Positions 11,686 to 23,124 of a stretch of DNA of 64,000 nt are shown piece after piece. Numbering within the stretch: the first letter of the stretch is position 1; each line of letters opens with the position of its first letter. A program made the position numbers and the translations under genes. The stretch spans positions 43,711,098 through 43,775,097 of the forward strand of contig CM065297.1 in the NCBI GenBank assembly GCA_032871835.1, read 5' to 3'. The notes under the pieces are model-generated. The model made no database searches, was not told the origin of the DNA, and worked only from the letters and a program-made list of their open reading frames with translations. This stretch comes from Dipteronia dyeriana (taxonomy: Eukaryota; Streptophyta; Magnoliopsida; Sapindales; Sapindaceae).

Positions 11686-13408
11686 TAGAACAATTCTAGT
11701 ATATAAAATATTACCAATATTTTTTCTTTCTTTTTGTTTGCACTACACAGTACACGAACATACAATATTTCTCTCTCTTTGATACAAAAACACACACTTG
11801 CCACACTAACCTTTTTAAACCTATGCGTTGATATCAGGTGTAGTGTTTTATATTTAATATCTCACGTAACCCTTGCAAAGATACGTATTTTGTATGATGT
11901 TAATTCACTCACCCTTGAATTGCATTCTAAACAAAACACTTATGTCTGATATCTGTATTTGTGTTTAGGTTTTGATATATCACTTATTCGTTTTTCAAAT
12001 AATAATATATATCAAATATATTTTTATCTTTTAAACAACAAATGATATCTTTATTTGATTTTCAAATCTTTTAAATGATATCTCATATCTTTTATTTTAA
12101 AAGATAATTAAATATTTATTTTGAGTTTAAACAATTTAAATTCAATTTCAAATATTTAATTTAATAAAAAAATAATCATATTATCTTATTTTATTTTAAA
12201 TGAAATATCAACTAACGCCCTCCATATAGTGATTAATAACATAATTAAATAATCTAATTATTAAATTTATTCAATCACCATTAGTCATTAATCAAATAAC
12301 CTCATTATTCAAGTAATTCATGAATAAATACATGTCACTTTCGTAACACAATTAATTGGACAATCCAATTAATTAACCGTGACCCTTGTTACCTAAAACG
12401 ATCGGGATAGCAAGGGCACCTAATGGACCCATAGCATTTTGAGCTCAAATAATCATCAGAATCATTAATTAAATTCTTTAATTAATATTCCTTGATTATT
12501 AACTTCGGTGTTATTCCACTAAAAACCTAAGGCTGCACTCTCTCAACTGCAGATACTTTTACATAGACCAATACAACTCGGTGTCCATCGATATAGCTAT
12601 TACATATGGTGTGATCCTCCACAGTAGTTCATAAATAGAGCTGGGTCATAATGTATGTTATACCCCTCTAATTACGTATATCCTTTAAGTACCGTTGATT
12701 CTCTAATAGACAATAAATCCTATTTTCTCACAGAATTAGGAGAGCGCTCATATTGTCAAAGCCTTGAATCAACCCTTAAGGGAACTACCATTTACTTCTT
12801 ATAAGAAGGAGTAGATTCCACTATTGTGTACAAACCTTCCCAGCCACAAGCCAAACTGCAATCCCAACAAATGGAGTATGTTGATCAGGAACTGCATCTA
12901 ACCTCACCTATGGTATATCATAGACCACGTTATAACCTGAAGGAGTCGATAAGACACTCAGGATTAAGATCACCCACCTATAGCCATCATTCGTTGATAC
13001 TTATGAATCTCATCGGTAAACGGATCTTGGTGAGAGATTCTTATAGATCATTACCCAGTCCTATATGATCACATCATACAAGGTGCCTTCATTCCCATAT
13101 CTCATATAAATGATTCAGGATATAATCACCGTACAATATGGAATGAACCGCAGCTATAGATTAGCCATAAATAAAGTACCCAGCTTTATTTGCTATCTAC
13201 AGACTCTTTAGATTGCACGTCTCTTACTGTATCTATCTGTGTATATGATACTCATATACACAGTTTGAGATTACATCTGGCAATCTTGAATGTTAAATAT
13301 ATGCACAAGTTATAAAATAAACAACACAATATGAATGAATTGAACTTTTCTTTTATTTATTTCATAAATTCATTTACAACTTACATCTTTAGGACATAAA
13401 CCCCAGCA
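11686..13408 (-). repeat. 5' LTR of element A
   Basis: Partner of 6339-8093. Its inner edge is joined to gag without a primer site. Its outer edge reads CCCCAGCA where the partner has CCCTAACA, so the terminal TGTT is mutated. The open frames at 11734-11949 and 12826-13068 are LTR sequence. Confidence 0.85.
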
Positions 13409-14139
13409 GACTTGGCCTTTGAAAACGTCTTGTTCTATAGTGACTTGCCTTTAGTTGTAGGAGACTTTACTTGCTCATCTACAAAGCCTAAGCCACTTGA
13501 ACCATCATGAAGTTTACCAAGCTCTTTAGTCTTAATGATTGCCAATTCATCTTCCTTGCCAATGATTGTTTCCTTCAAGAAAAACAAATCACTAGCAAAA
13601 TCAATCCTTAAATTTTCTAACACAAGAGCATCTTCAACCATCTTCTTCTCTTGACATTTGATCACTTTATTCTTCACTTACACTTCCTTTAAAGCTTCAT
13701 CTCTTTCCATCAAGTTGAAGTTGGTGGTCTTTGACTTGCACTTCTCTTCATTGAGTTGCAAAGACAAGTGATCATGTCTAGCTTGATTGTCCATCGGGAA
13801 ACCTTCCTCTTTTTCTTCAATTTCGTCTTGATGTGAAGTCGTGTCACATAGGTGGTTACTTACATAAACATTATCTTCCAAGGAATCTAGTTCCTCCTCA
13901 TCTTCACTTTAGTCACTTATATTCTTTTTAAGCTTATCAACAAAAATGTTAATAGACAAATACCAAGTAGGAAATGAAGAACTACATTCACGAATAGCTT
14001 GAAGAATATCCTAAATCCTTTTTGTTTCAACAACATGAGATGGACAATCAACACAAACAATATTAGACTTAAGGTTGTTATCCACAACAAGTAAATCACT
14101 GTGAGTGTATCCTGGGATCTCACTAAGTGTAGTCTAGTG
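13409..14139 (-). pseudogene. Sirevirus-like gag coiled-coil remnant (S3)
   Basis: Minus-strand frames 13435-13677, 13678-13881 and an interrupted upstream part form one acidic, helical protein. It is rich in Glu, Lys and Leu (KKMVEDALVLENLRIDFASD and DHLSLQLNEEKCKSKTTNF). The same sequence occurs in S2 at 31140-31550 on plus (LEKKMVEEARMVDRLTYDFA and DYLSLQLNEENCMSKTTNF). It begins just downstream of a primer site, so this short frame is the first coding sequence of the element. It lacks the UBN2 Gag core and the first zinc knuckle seen in S1. It is cut off at 13408 by the element A LTR. Several in-frame stops are present. Function is inferred only from position: Sirevirus Gags carry long coiled coils. 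Confidence 0.65.
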
Positions 14140-14155
14140 ACCCGCTATGATACCA
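14140..14155 (-). promoter_or_regulatory. Primer binding site of S3
   Basis: The reverse complement reads TTGGTATCATAGCGGG, one mismatch from TTGGTATCAGAGCGGG used by S2. It lies two bases inside the LTR end at 14158. Confidence 0.8.
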
Positions 14156-14157
14156 AA

Positions 14158-15202
14158 TGAAAAGACAAACATGGTTAATTTGCCTTAAGCTAACATAGAT
14201 GGGGTGAATAGGTTATGACACCTTTTTATTCCCTTGAAACAAACATAAGTTTGTCCTCTAGACAACTTGTATCACAATTTATTATTCAAACACAAGCAAA
14301 TTCAATTTATAAAGATTTGCTTGGTCAAATAAAGTCAATGTAGATTACAACTTGCATGTGACACAAACTCAAGTTGCATATAGGCTATCAAACATAAGCC
14401 TTTAACATATATAATGCTTGATATAAAATGGATATAAATTACAAGTAAATCAAACAAGATCTATATATATATATGTATATACGTATATCAACACATATAT
14501 AAACAACAGGAGATAGGGATAGAGAAAATTAACATAGGATTTTTAAGTGGTAAAACCTCCAAAGAGGAAACATCAATAGGTTGATTCTACAACCACTGGC
14601 AAACACATTTCACTAATAAGATAAAAAGATACAATCACTCAAGTGACCATTTCACCTAGAGATCTACCCATCATCTCTACACAATGAAAGAGATGCCACC
14701 TTGCTTAACTATCCAGATCACCCCGATCTTAGACAAGACATCCAATGAATAGCTATCCAAGACCCAACGTCTCTAGCCAAGACTTCCAGTGACACAAATC
14801 AAAGAATCACTCTAAGAAATAAGAATTCCAATGCTTAGTTATCCGGATCTCTCCGATCCTAGCCAAGACTTCTGATGCACAAATCGAAGGATCACTCTAA
14901 GAAATGAGACTTCCAACCTTTTCACAAGGCATATGATATAAGTGGATGCAAATGATGCAAAAACACACAACATAGTATATATGATCAATATATCCTATGG
15001 AAACTAGAAATGATTCGATAAGCACATGTCAAATGTATTCTTGTTTACAATCCTAAAAATAATGCAATCAAGCAAATGATGCATGTACATATGAAATGTG
15101 TAGATTAGGCGCAAATCATGAAGGACTAGATTTTTGTCAACAAAAGCACAAAACAAGTTTATCTAGAACTTATACCATGAACAATCAAGCTAGAGTATAT
15201 GA
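14158..15202 (-). repeat. Truncated LTR of S3
   Basis: It begins TGAAAAGACAAACATGG beside the primer site, as the S1 LTRs begin TGAAAATRCAAACACGG. It contains the same tract of imperfect repeats (about 14690-14930, with CCAAGACTTC and GGATCACTC/GGATCTC). It breaks off at 15202, so only about 1 kb of an expected 2.7 kb remains. The promoter and U3 are missing. Confidence 0.75.
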
Positions 15203-16010
15203 TGTTGGAACCGTAAGGCAACGAAAGTAGGTTTTTTTTTTTTATACATATCATAAACGATCTGGAACTAGTGAACTTAGGATCGCAATACTTTTTCGAA
15301 ACTTATACATATAAAATTATTACGATAATATAATGGACGTATAAAAGGAAATTGAAATCAATACTAAGAAAAAGATTTTCAAACCTTACCAACGTTTGGA
15401 GGCTCCTTCACTTTACGATATGCTCATGTCTGAACCACTTGATCTTCCTCACTATCTCCCGAAACTGGTAACGGCGTGTGGGCGCGTCACGTACTCAGGA
15501 ACATGAATGGAAGATATAGAGAAATGACTTGAAGAAACTCTTTCTTTAATATCAGTGCACAACACTTGCACACAGATTCTTTTCTCTCTTACAACACACA
15601 TACACACTTACACCAAATAATACACTGATGCGTAATCAATTAATATCAAGCACACACAAAAGCATAACAAAACACATTTGCACCAATCAGAGTATTGATG
15701 CATTTTTTATTTCAATTAATGTTGCTTGTAATGTTTTACGCACCCTTAATTTGTATCCTACGTGAAAACTGATATCACATATATACAATTTGCATCATAT
15801 GCAAATTCTTCTTTTTGCACGTTTGTGTTGTTTTAGTTTTGATATGTATCTTATTCGTTTTTCAAAGAAAAAAAAAATATCTTATATATATATATATATT
15901 ATCTATTAAAAAACTAATCATATCTTTATTTGATTTATAAATCTTTAAATGATATCTCTTATCCTTTATTTTAAAAGATAATTAATTTTTTTTTTTGAAT
16001 TTAAACATTT
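15203..16010 (-). repeat. A-like copia LTR fragment
   Basis: It starts TGTTGGAACCG and, from about 15530, parallels the element A LTR: TGAAGAAACTCTTTCTTT, then the block of ATATCTTTATTTGATT, AAATGATATCTC and TTTTAAAAGATAATTAA. It is cut at 16010 by the start of T1. It supplies the left 330 bases that are missing from both element A LTRs. Confidence 0.65.
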
Positions 16011-16839
16011 TGTTATAGGTATATTTTATCGAATGTACGTGTCATTGACAAAGTGGATAGTCCCGTAAGATTGCCAGGTATATATCCGAATAGGCGTTCA
16101 GAAAATATCCATCAAGTTATCACTAAGGAATATGAACCGGAGTAAGTCCGAATACAGGTATTCGACAGGTCAAGACTAACTCGGGGCCAAGTGACGTCAT
16201 ATTCTACTCGGGACAAGAACGAGGAATAAAGAAGCCCAATTCATAATTCGCCCATGGGTATACCAAGAGTCATGCTCAAATACGCAAAGACATCCATGTA
16301 AAGAAGAATTCCTAGAATAATAAAGTACCAAAAAGGAAATATGTTCCAAATCGGGCAATACTTTACTTTTTCAAGAAGACTGCACATTTATAAGGAAATA
16401 AAGTCCTAAACTGACTGTATCTTCAGAGTCTCATTCAATCTCCATACAATATCCGAAAAAGAAAAGAAGTAAAAAAAAAATGAATCCAACAAGCAACCAA
16501 ATTGTAACTAAATACAAAAATCTTTCATTACTTGTACAACGAGGATTAGAGTTCTATGCGAATATAAATAGACCCATAATCTTATTGTTGGAGAGAGAGA
16601 ATCATGAACAGAGAGGAAAAAGAGAGATCGAGAATTATAATTCTTTATTCCAAGTAGTGGATTTTGGCTCAGTTGTTTGCTCAACCACCCCTGGACGTTT
16701 CTCTGATCACCGGAGTTTTACCACGTAAACTCGTGTCTAACTGGTTTTAAATTGCATTCTCTTTCTCTTTCTCTTTGACAGGTCACCACTAAATTCAATC
16801 TTGTTGACTTTCTCACCCATCGAGAAATCTACATCAACA
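16011..16839 (+). repeat. 5' LTR of T1
   Basis: It starts TGTTATAGG, replacing A-like LTR sequence exactly. It ends ...ACATCAACA before ATTGGCACTCGAAGG, the expected position of a primer site, although that site no longer matches a tRNA I can name. A TATA box lies inside at 16563. The open frame at 16480-16728 spans the TATA region and is not a gene. Confidence 0.7.
16563..16570 (+). promoter_or_regulatory. TATA box in T1 LTR
   Basis: TATAAATA about 275 bases before the LTR end, followed by a CT-rich tract. This is the expected place for the RNA polymerase II start of the element transcript. Confidence 0.6.
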
Positions 16840-16885
16840 ATTGGCACTCGAAGGAGGATCTGAACCTCCGATCTGATTTAAAGTA

Positions 16886-18560
16886 ATGGCTAGAAGTGGA
16901 AGCAAGAACAATTTTACGGACATCCAAAAATCTCCAAAAATGCTCATACTCACGAGGTCCCACCATAATCACTGAAAACCAACCAGCATCCCTGGTGGGT
17001 ATCCAACAAATCCCTCCTCCTAGTGAGGACGTAGCACTATGTTTTCGTGAGGCATTACAACAGCTACTGGCAGACGCGACGAGAGAAGAAGTAGATCTAT
17101 TGGCTGCGGATGAGGTGCACCCACCAAACCTTCTACCTACAAGGCTTTGTTCTGTTATAGTTGGGTCGGAACCAGATGCTCTAGTAGCTGCTAGGAACTC
17201 GGATCAAAACAATCAATCTAGGGGTAAAATATGCACCCAGGACAGGGATCGTGAAACACCCGAAGAACCACGTCTAATGTGGAATCATGGTCTGGTGGAT
17301 CGAGATAGGCACTGAAAATATGACAAGGAGTAGGGCTCGGTCATCGTCATCAGAGGATAGCGATCATCACCATCGCAAGTACCGTTATGGAACCATACAC
17401 CTACAAGGGTTATCTCACGAGACTTGGATACAGGATGAAGATGAGTTGGAAACAGGCATGGCGATCACCCGTCGGTTTAACTTTCATAGAGAACCGGTGG
17501 GAGACAGAGATGTTATGATTTAGAGCCTAAACCGAGAAGTCGAAAACAACAAGCATTAAATGGATGCGCTGGTTAGGTGATATGGATATAATGACTTATC
17601 TTACGATGATTCTGATAGTCCATTCACTAGGGACATCTTGCGAACCCCATTCCTAGAAAAGTTCAAGATGCAACACGTGGAATAATTCAAGAAGAATACA
17701 GATCCTAAAGAATACTTCAGACTGTATAAAAGCGCTATGGCTCATTATGCCTACAATGACCCTTTACTATGTCTCAACTTTCCACAAACTCTAGGAGACA
17801 CAGGCTCAAGATGGTTCGGAAGGTTACCCCCAGCAAGCATCAAAAGTTTCGGCGTGTTAAGCAAAAGTTTCTCAAGACAATTTCTGGGTAATGTACATAT
17901 GAAAAAATCAATGGCTTACCTTTCTCAGTTGAAACAAGGGAAATATGAGTCGTTGAAAAAATACCTGGGTAGATTCGGCAAGGTGGTCTCAGAAATCGGC
18001 AGTGCAAATGATGAAGCAATAATTGTTGTATTCATAAACAATTTACAAAATTGACGGCTATCTTTTGACCTAAGAAGGGCCCGTTTAACCAGATATACAG
18101 ACATGATGGACATGGCTGAAGGATATGCACTAGTTGAAGAAGAGGAGTTAGCCATATGAGGAGGCTACATGCATGGGGGGAGACTTGAACAAAAAGACGC
18201 CAAGTCAAAGGTACAGAACCACAAAGGAAAACAAAAGGCAAGCAGCAAAGAAAGAAGTAAGGATGGCGTATTGTTGACAAGACCACGGAGAAATTCTGAG
18301 GAAAATACACAAACTACACCCCTCTCCAAAAAAAGCAAGGGGAAATCCTTGCCATATTAGATGAAAAAATCTGGTAAAGGAGTCACACCGACAGTCTCAG
18401 TTCGCTCAGCGAGATACAACAAAGTACTGCAGATTCTACAAGGAAACCGGTCATGAGACTTCCAAATGTTACCAGCTTACGGACTACATAGAGACCCTCA
18501 TTTGGGAAGGACACCTATAAGATATAATCCTGAAAAGAGATGAGAAGTCAGATGCAAAGA
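16886..18560 (+). pseudogene. Broken Tat-type gypsy gag (T1)
   Basis: A start-like ATG at 16886 opens MARSGSKNNFTD. The signal then shifts among frames (16896-17315, 17287-17523, 17737-18054). The Retrotrans_gag core is clear at 17737-18054: FPQTLGDTGSRWFGRLP, SFSRQFLGN, LSQLKQGKYESLKKYLGRF. The downstream Cys/His block KYCRFYKETGHETSKCYQL is at about 18421-18480, followed by ETLIWEGHL. A basic spacer (18169-18360) connects them. At least four frame changes or stops occur. In the family this protein forms the capsid. Confidence 0.8.
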
Positions 18561-18659
18561 AATTGACCAGGGCCGACCATTGTTTCGGTCGAAACAAAAG
18601 GGCCAGTCCCGAGGCCAATGAAGTAATACAAACAATCTTCGGAAGACCATCAACTGGAA

Positions 18660-19608
18660 GAAGTAATCGGGAGCGAACTCAGGAAATCTGAGAAACGGTG
18701 GAGGCAAGGCAGAACTTTGATGTCAACTTCGTCGAACCAGACCTGGAAAGGGTAAAGGAAGGATGAGACTCAATAATATTTACAATGGTCTACTCATACG
18801 GGGTTGATGTTCGACTGAATGACACCCTTGTCATAAGTGCCAGAATTGGACACAGGGAAGTCAGGAGAATTTTAATAGACAATGGTAGTTCGGCTGATAT
18901 TCTTAATGTAGTTGTCTACGATCAACTCATGTTGGATCGAAAGGATTTGCAACCTTTCCATACCCCACTCAAAGGATTCGGTGGAGTTGAGGTCAGGTCT
19001 CTTAGGACGACAAAGTTGCTCGATTTCGTAATGGTAGATCTAGACAATTTTCCATATAACGCACTGTTAGGTCGACCATTCTTGAATAAACCAGGGCAGT
19101 AACAGCTAGTTATGCTCTGATGATCAAATTCTCAACTGAACGGGGGGTAGGAGTAGTCAAGGGGTCCCAGGAGATGGCCAGAAGAGCTAATCTCTCGATT
19201 TACAAAGATAGAGACAAAAACGAACAAGTGTTCACCATCACACGATCAGATCAAACCGAGCAAGAATCACTATTGTTTGAGTTTGATCCGAGGGAAGAGC
19301 CGAAAGTGTCTAAAAGTGAATCAATAGAGGAAATAGTCTTAAAAGAAGATGAACCGGGTAAGAAGATCAAAATCAGGGCCAATTTAGAAGGAAAGGTTAA
19401 GCAAAACCTTATTGATCTTCTCAGAGAATATAAAGATGTGTTCGCTTGGAGTCATGAAGACATGGGTAGGGATAGATGCCCGAATAATATCACATTATCT
19501 TGCAGTGGACCCAAATACAAAACCAGTAATACAAAAAAGAAGATATTTTAACCACGAAAGAACTCAGGCGATCAGGCAAGAAGTGGAGAAGTTACTCGCT
19601 GTAGGATC
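18660..19608 (+). pseudogene. Gypsy protease and RT start (T1), truncated
   Basis: Aspartic protease at 18785-19102 with an intact active site LIDNGSSADIL near 18870 and the flap-side ALLGRPFLNK near 19060. A stop follows at 19102. The linker 19120-19551 holds DVFAWSHEDM, the conserved start of plant gypsy RT. A one-base frame change then leads to KPVIQKRRYF and EVEKLLAVGSV, where the sequence is cut at 19608. No RT catalytic motif is reached. Confidence 0.85.
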
Positions 19609-20423
19609 TGTAGGGAAAAAAAAGGTTTAAAAACGCAACGGAAGCGTGAGAAAATTTATTAAAATTATGGTTTCCGTATAAAAAAAAAATTCCCTTTTAA
19701 ATAACAAGAACCTTAACCCTAGATTAATTGATTTATATAAAAGTGTCGTACCTTTTTCTTGTGACGATTGAACAAGTGCCGAATTGATTCCGTAAGATCT
19801 TCCAATCCAATCACGAACATGAATCACCTAGGAGTGTGGGTTCCCGTTCTTCAAATTGTATACCTGAGGATGGAAACAAAAACCAAGAACGTCCGATCAC
19901 TTGTGAATTATCAATAACTTTGATTGAAACTCAAGTGAACCTCGATTCGATGTTGTACACAAAACCCTTTTGATGTAAAGGATACTAGTATACTATCGAA
20001 AACAAAAACGTTCCCTTTTTTTCTCTTCTTGGCCGAATTCACACACTATTGCTTTGAGTTGATCGAATTTTGTCTAGAGTAAAAACCAAATTTTTTCTCC
20101 CTCAAAATTCTCTCTTGCTTGGCCGAAAAATCTCTTTAGAAAGTCCCAAGCTTGGCCGAAATTAATTTTTGCAATTTATTATATAGGTTGGCCGAATTTC
20201 AATCACATATATATAGGATGATTAATCCTCTCCTAAGAAGGATTTACTTGGTTGGCGAGAATCCTTTCCTTAGGTGGATTGATTTGGTAGTTAAGAATCC
20301 TTATCTAAAAGGAATTCTACCCTCTTCTTATGTATACATAGCCGGCCGAAATTCATAGGATATGTATTAGGAAACGTAATTCTTTCCCTAAGAAGGATTT
20401 ACTTGGTTGTTAAGAATCCTTTC
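19609..20423 (-). repeat. 3' LTR of B, distal piece
   Basis: It starts TGTAGGGAAAAAAAAGG and parallels 47076-47790 (CGACGGAAGCG/CAACGGAAGCG, ACCTTAACCCTAGATTAATTG, CCGTAAGATCTTCCAATCC). It is interrupted at 20423 by S1. Confidence 0.82.
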
Positions 20424-20879
20424 TGAAAATGCAAACACGGTTATATGCTCTAGGCTAACCTAGAAGGGAAGAAGGGGGGGGGGTTGAATAGGTTAGACAC
20501 CTTTTTCGACACGATTAGAAACAAACAAAAGTTTATCCCTCTAGATTGCTTGTATCACAATATATATATATCAATTAAAGACACTTAATCAATATATAAA
20601 ACAAGTAAAGTGTGATACAAACAAGTAATGGTAACACATACACAATCTATATCATAGAAAGCAAGTCAACTTACATAAAGAGTTCTATCCTTAGTATTCA
20701 AATAACAAGTACAAATATAAGAGAGATAGAGATAGATAAAAGTTGACACAAGATATAACGAGGTAAACCCAAGAAGAGGAAACATCCACGGGTTAGCAAC
20801 CACCGATAAAAAAAATTCACTAATAGATAAGACAAGTACAATCTCTCAAGTGACCCCTTCACCTAGAAACAACCCTCCT

Positions 20880-21200
20880 ATCCTACTCATGAAGATGTCG
20901 CCCTCATGCTCAACAATTCGAGGACTCACACCTCTTGTCAAGACTTCCTCGCTCACCTTACCAGATCCTCACGACCCAAGGCAAGACATCTTGCTCAACT
21001 GTCCGAGTCCTCCCAACTCTAGTCAAGACTTCCTCGCTCACCCTTCCGGATCCTCACGACCCTAGGCAAGACTGCTTGCTCGACTATCCGAGTCCTCCAG
21101 ACTATAGCCAAGACTTCCTTGCTTGACAATCCAAGGTCTCACACCTCTTGCCAAGACTTTGTTGCTCAACAACATAGGTCTCACACCTATTTTTAAGACT
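20880..21200. repeat. Imperfect tandem array in S1 3' LTR
   Basis: About seven units of roughly 40-45 bases alternating GGCAAGACTTCTTGCTCGAC-like and GTCAAGACTTCCTCGCTCACC-like cores, separated by GATCCTCACGACCC or CCGAGTCCTC. Many units hold a short self-complementary core, GCAAGA/TCTTGC. The open frames here are by-products of the repeat. Homologous arrays occur in every S LTR. Confidence 0.8.
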
Positions 21201-22143
21201 TTCTTCTCACAAGGCATCTAGGTGATCATGAATGCAAAACGCAACCAAGCACGCAAAATAGAATGTTATGATCAACACATCCTATGGAAAATACTAGACA
21301 TGAGCATGAATGCACAAAACAAATGTAGTATAGTCAATCATGCATGTTTAATCCATCTAGATCATGTAAGATATGTTCAACATTAATTGCAACCTAGATA
21401 CATGCATAGATCTAAAACTTGAATCACAAGATATGTTCAATTAATCATATAATCAAGTTTAAATCACATAAACCAAAAACATGCTAAAATCATATGACAA
21501 AGTCATTAAGATTTAAGCTAAAGTTCTAGAGCATATTTCTATACATAGATTCAACAAAACACATGAACAACTTAGAAGAACATAAGCACATGTATCATTG
21601 TGAGAATTCGGCCAAGAGAGCCTAATACACGTGAGGAACTATTTTTTCACAAAATCAATCAATCAAAGATCATCAAATAGCCCTAGAATCAAAGCTAGCA
21701 CAATACAATCCCAAACATGTGAAAACATAGGTAAAATCAAAACCTAACTCATCATGTAAGATTTCAATTGAAACTCAACCCAGCTTTAAAAGAGTTCAAA
21801 ACTCAAATCAAAACACTCACAATACACATAAATATGTTGAAGAATAAAACCCAAGGCAATTGACCAAGTTTTAAGAGAAAACTTTGAGAGAAAATCAATA
21901 CCTTAGTTGATTTTGGTGCAGTCCCGTTTTGTGAGTTTAGACTCCAAAAACAGCAATAAAACTCACTCAAACCTTCAGAGAAAAGATGGAGGATGAATAG
22001 AAAAACACTTTCAACTTTGAATCACTCAAATCGGAGTTCAAATGAAGAGGTTATGGTGTTTGGAATGTGAGAAAATAAAGAGAGAAAATTTCTGCACACA
22101 AGTTTTAAATTTCTTCTTAGAATGAAATGTGAGACGGAAAGGA

Positions 22144-22151
22144 ATATAAAG
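22144..22151 (-). promoter_or_regulatory. TATA-like box of S1 3' LTR
   Basis: The minus strand reads CCTTTATATTCC in the same place as CCTTTATAAAC in S2 (29041 and 35701), with a shared CCCTCTCC before and TCTCACATTTCATTCTAAG after. It is about 60 bases from the GC-rich inverted repeat. Confidence 0.55.
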
Positions 22152-22206
22152 GAGAGGGAAAGAATGAAACAAGAATGACCGAATTGCCCTCCTTTGTTAT
22201 TGCTTC

Positions 22207-22276
22207 CCCGAGATGGCGCGTGGGCATCTCGAGGAAGAAAAGAGTTGGAGCCTAGATGGCCACGCGCCATCTCGGG
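22207..22276. repeat. 17-bp perfect inverted repeat upstream of S1 promoter
   Basis: CCCGAGATGGCGCGTGG (22207-22223) is the exact reverse complement of 22260-22276, with a 36-base loop. The left arm also starts a shorter hairpin, CGAGATG...CATCTCG (22209-22231). It is strikingly GC-rich against an AT-rich LTR. The same structure occurs in all S LTRs that reach this point. Confidence 0.85.
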
Positions 22277-22748
22277 CTTGCACCTCTTGTTGGCCTTAGT
22301 CCAAGGTGCAACTCCCTTTCACTCCTCTCGCGTTATTCGACTGTTCTCTGGCCTCCAAACTTGGAACTTGAATCCATTTACGGATTACGAACCGCACTCT
22401 CATGGACATGGAAATATAAGATACTCAACCCAGAAAATAATAATTCGACTCGATATAGGAGGACGAAGACAATGTATGCAACATTAGTTGAAAGTGTAGT
22501 ATCTTTTGACTTAGAACTTGAAATCAATAGTATGAGTAACCGAAATGACCAGAACTCAATCAAGAATAATTTAACAGTAAATTCAATTTCAATATCCATG
22601 TTATACAAACGTATATACATAAAAACACAATTCACACTACAATGCAAACTACATAGAGATAGTCTCCAATCATGCACTTTCAAAAATATGTTATTTCCAT
22701 ACCCATGCATGAGCATTCATCTTCAAGTGTGTGAATGTGTTATACAAG

Positions 22749-22912
22749 GTGCACAATGATGTAGGGACAAATATGAATGAATTGTATGTGTGTGCCTATA
22801 ATGGTGCACAACGATGCAGGGACACAAATATATGAATTGTGTGTGTGTGCCTATAATTGTGCACAACGATGCAGGGACACATATGTATGAATTGTGTGTG
22901 TGTGCCTAAGCC
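22749..22912. repeat. Three-copy 55-bp tandem repeat in S1 U3
   Basis: Each unit starts GTGCACAAYGATGYAGGGAC and ends GTGTGTGCCTATAAT or similar. The 5' LTR of S1 also has three (about 40219-40380), S2 LTRs two, and S4 one. Confidence 0.85.
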
Positions 22913-23111
22913 TTGTAAGATAAAGATAAGGTCTTAGTATACCTTTGTAGAACCATATTGCATCGTTTCTCTTTGACGACTTTAAACTTGCTTTGACTTG
23001 TTGTTCATTCTTCTTTGAAGCTTGAATCATCATGAATCTAAACAACTAAATCATTACAAGTAAACATCATTTTGATATGGAATTAGTGCCAACACAAACT
23101 AAAACCTAACA

Positions 23112-23124
23112 ATCTCCCCCTTTG
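23112..23124 (-). promoter_or_regulatory. Polypurine tract of S1
   Basis: The minus strand reads AAAGGGGGAGATT directly before TGTTAGG. S2 has the same tract at 34775-34786. Further G-run copies lie inside S1 at 23382-23390, 23510-23521 and 24862-24870. Confidence 0.85.

Larger units (their letters stand above)
6339..13408 (-). mobile_element. Ty1/copia element A
   Basis: Two similar LTRs (6339-8093 and 11686-13408) flank a minus-strand gag-PR-IN-RT-RH interior of about 3.6 kb. The polypurine tract at 8094-8106 confirms orientation. The 5' LTR joins gag directly near 11685, so the primer site and Gag N-terminus are deleted. The flanks differ (B-type LTR at left, S3 interior at right) and show no target duplication, so the ends were probably formed or altered by recombination after insertion. 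Confidence 0.85.
16011..19608 (+). mobile_element. Ty3/gypsy Tat-type element T1, 5' part
   Basis: Plus-strand gypsy element: LTR (16011-16839), leader, gag, Cys/His block, protease and the beginning of RT. It stops abruptly at 19608 inside RT, where a B-type copia LTR begins. The remainder of its RT is not found at the far end of that copia element (48169), so sequence was lost or rearranged there. Confidence 0.8.
20424..23111 (-). repeat. 3' LTR of S1
   Basis: It matches 37899-40581 nearly base for base over long stretches (for example 21340-21600 against 38800-39060). It contains, in minus-strand order, a 55-bp tandem repeat in U3 (22749-22912), a GC-rich inverted repeat (22207-22276), a TATA-like site (22144-22151) and an imperfect tandem array (20880-21200). 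The CA end at 23110-23111 abuts the polypurine tract. Confidence 0.9.

Noticed and set aside
13917..14123. Hydrophobic frame resembling a membrane protein
   Set aside because: A shadow of the S3 gag-like frame, which is supported by its match to S2.
16480..16728. 82-codon frame starting MNPTSNQIV
   Set aside because: Lies across the TATA region of the T1 LTR; not a plausible gene.
20850..21126. Overlapping Ser/Pro-rich open frames (also 30029-30442, 36676-36975, 38317-38593)
   Set aside because: They are translations of the LTR tandem array, appear on whichever strand the LTR lies, and have no codon-level conservation.
20880..21200. CRISPR-like spaced repeats
   Set aside because: Units are imperfect, adjacent and inside a plant LTR, with no constant spacer length and no cas genes.
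22256..22759. 167-codon frame (and 22378-22716, 39665-40186)
   Set aside because: Spans U3 and the inverted repeat of S1 LTRs; broken in the partner LTR and without any domain.
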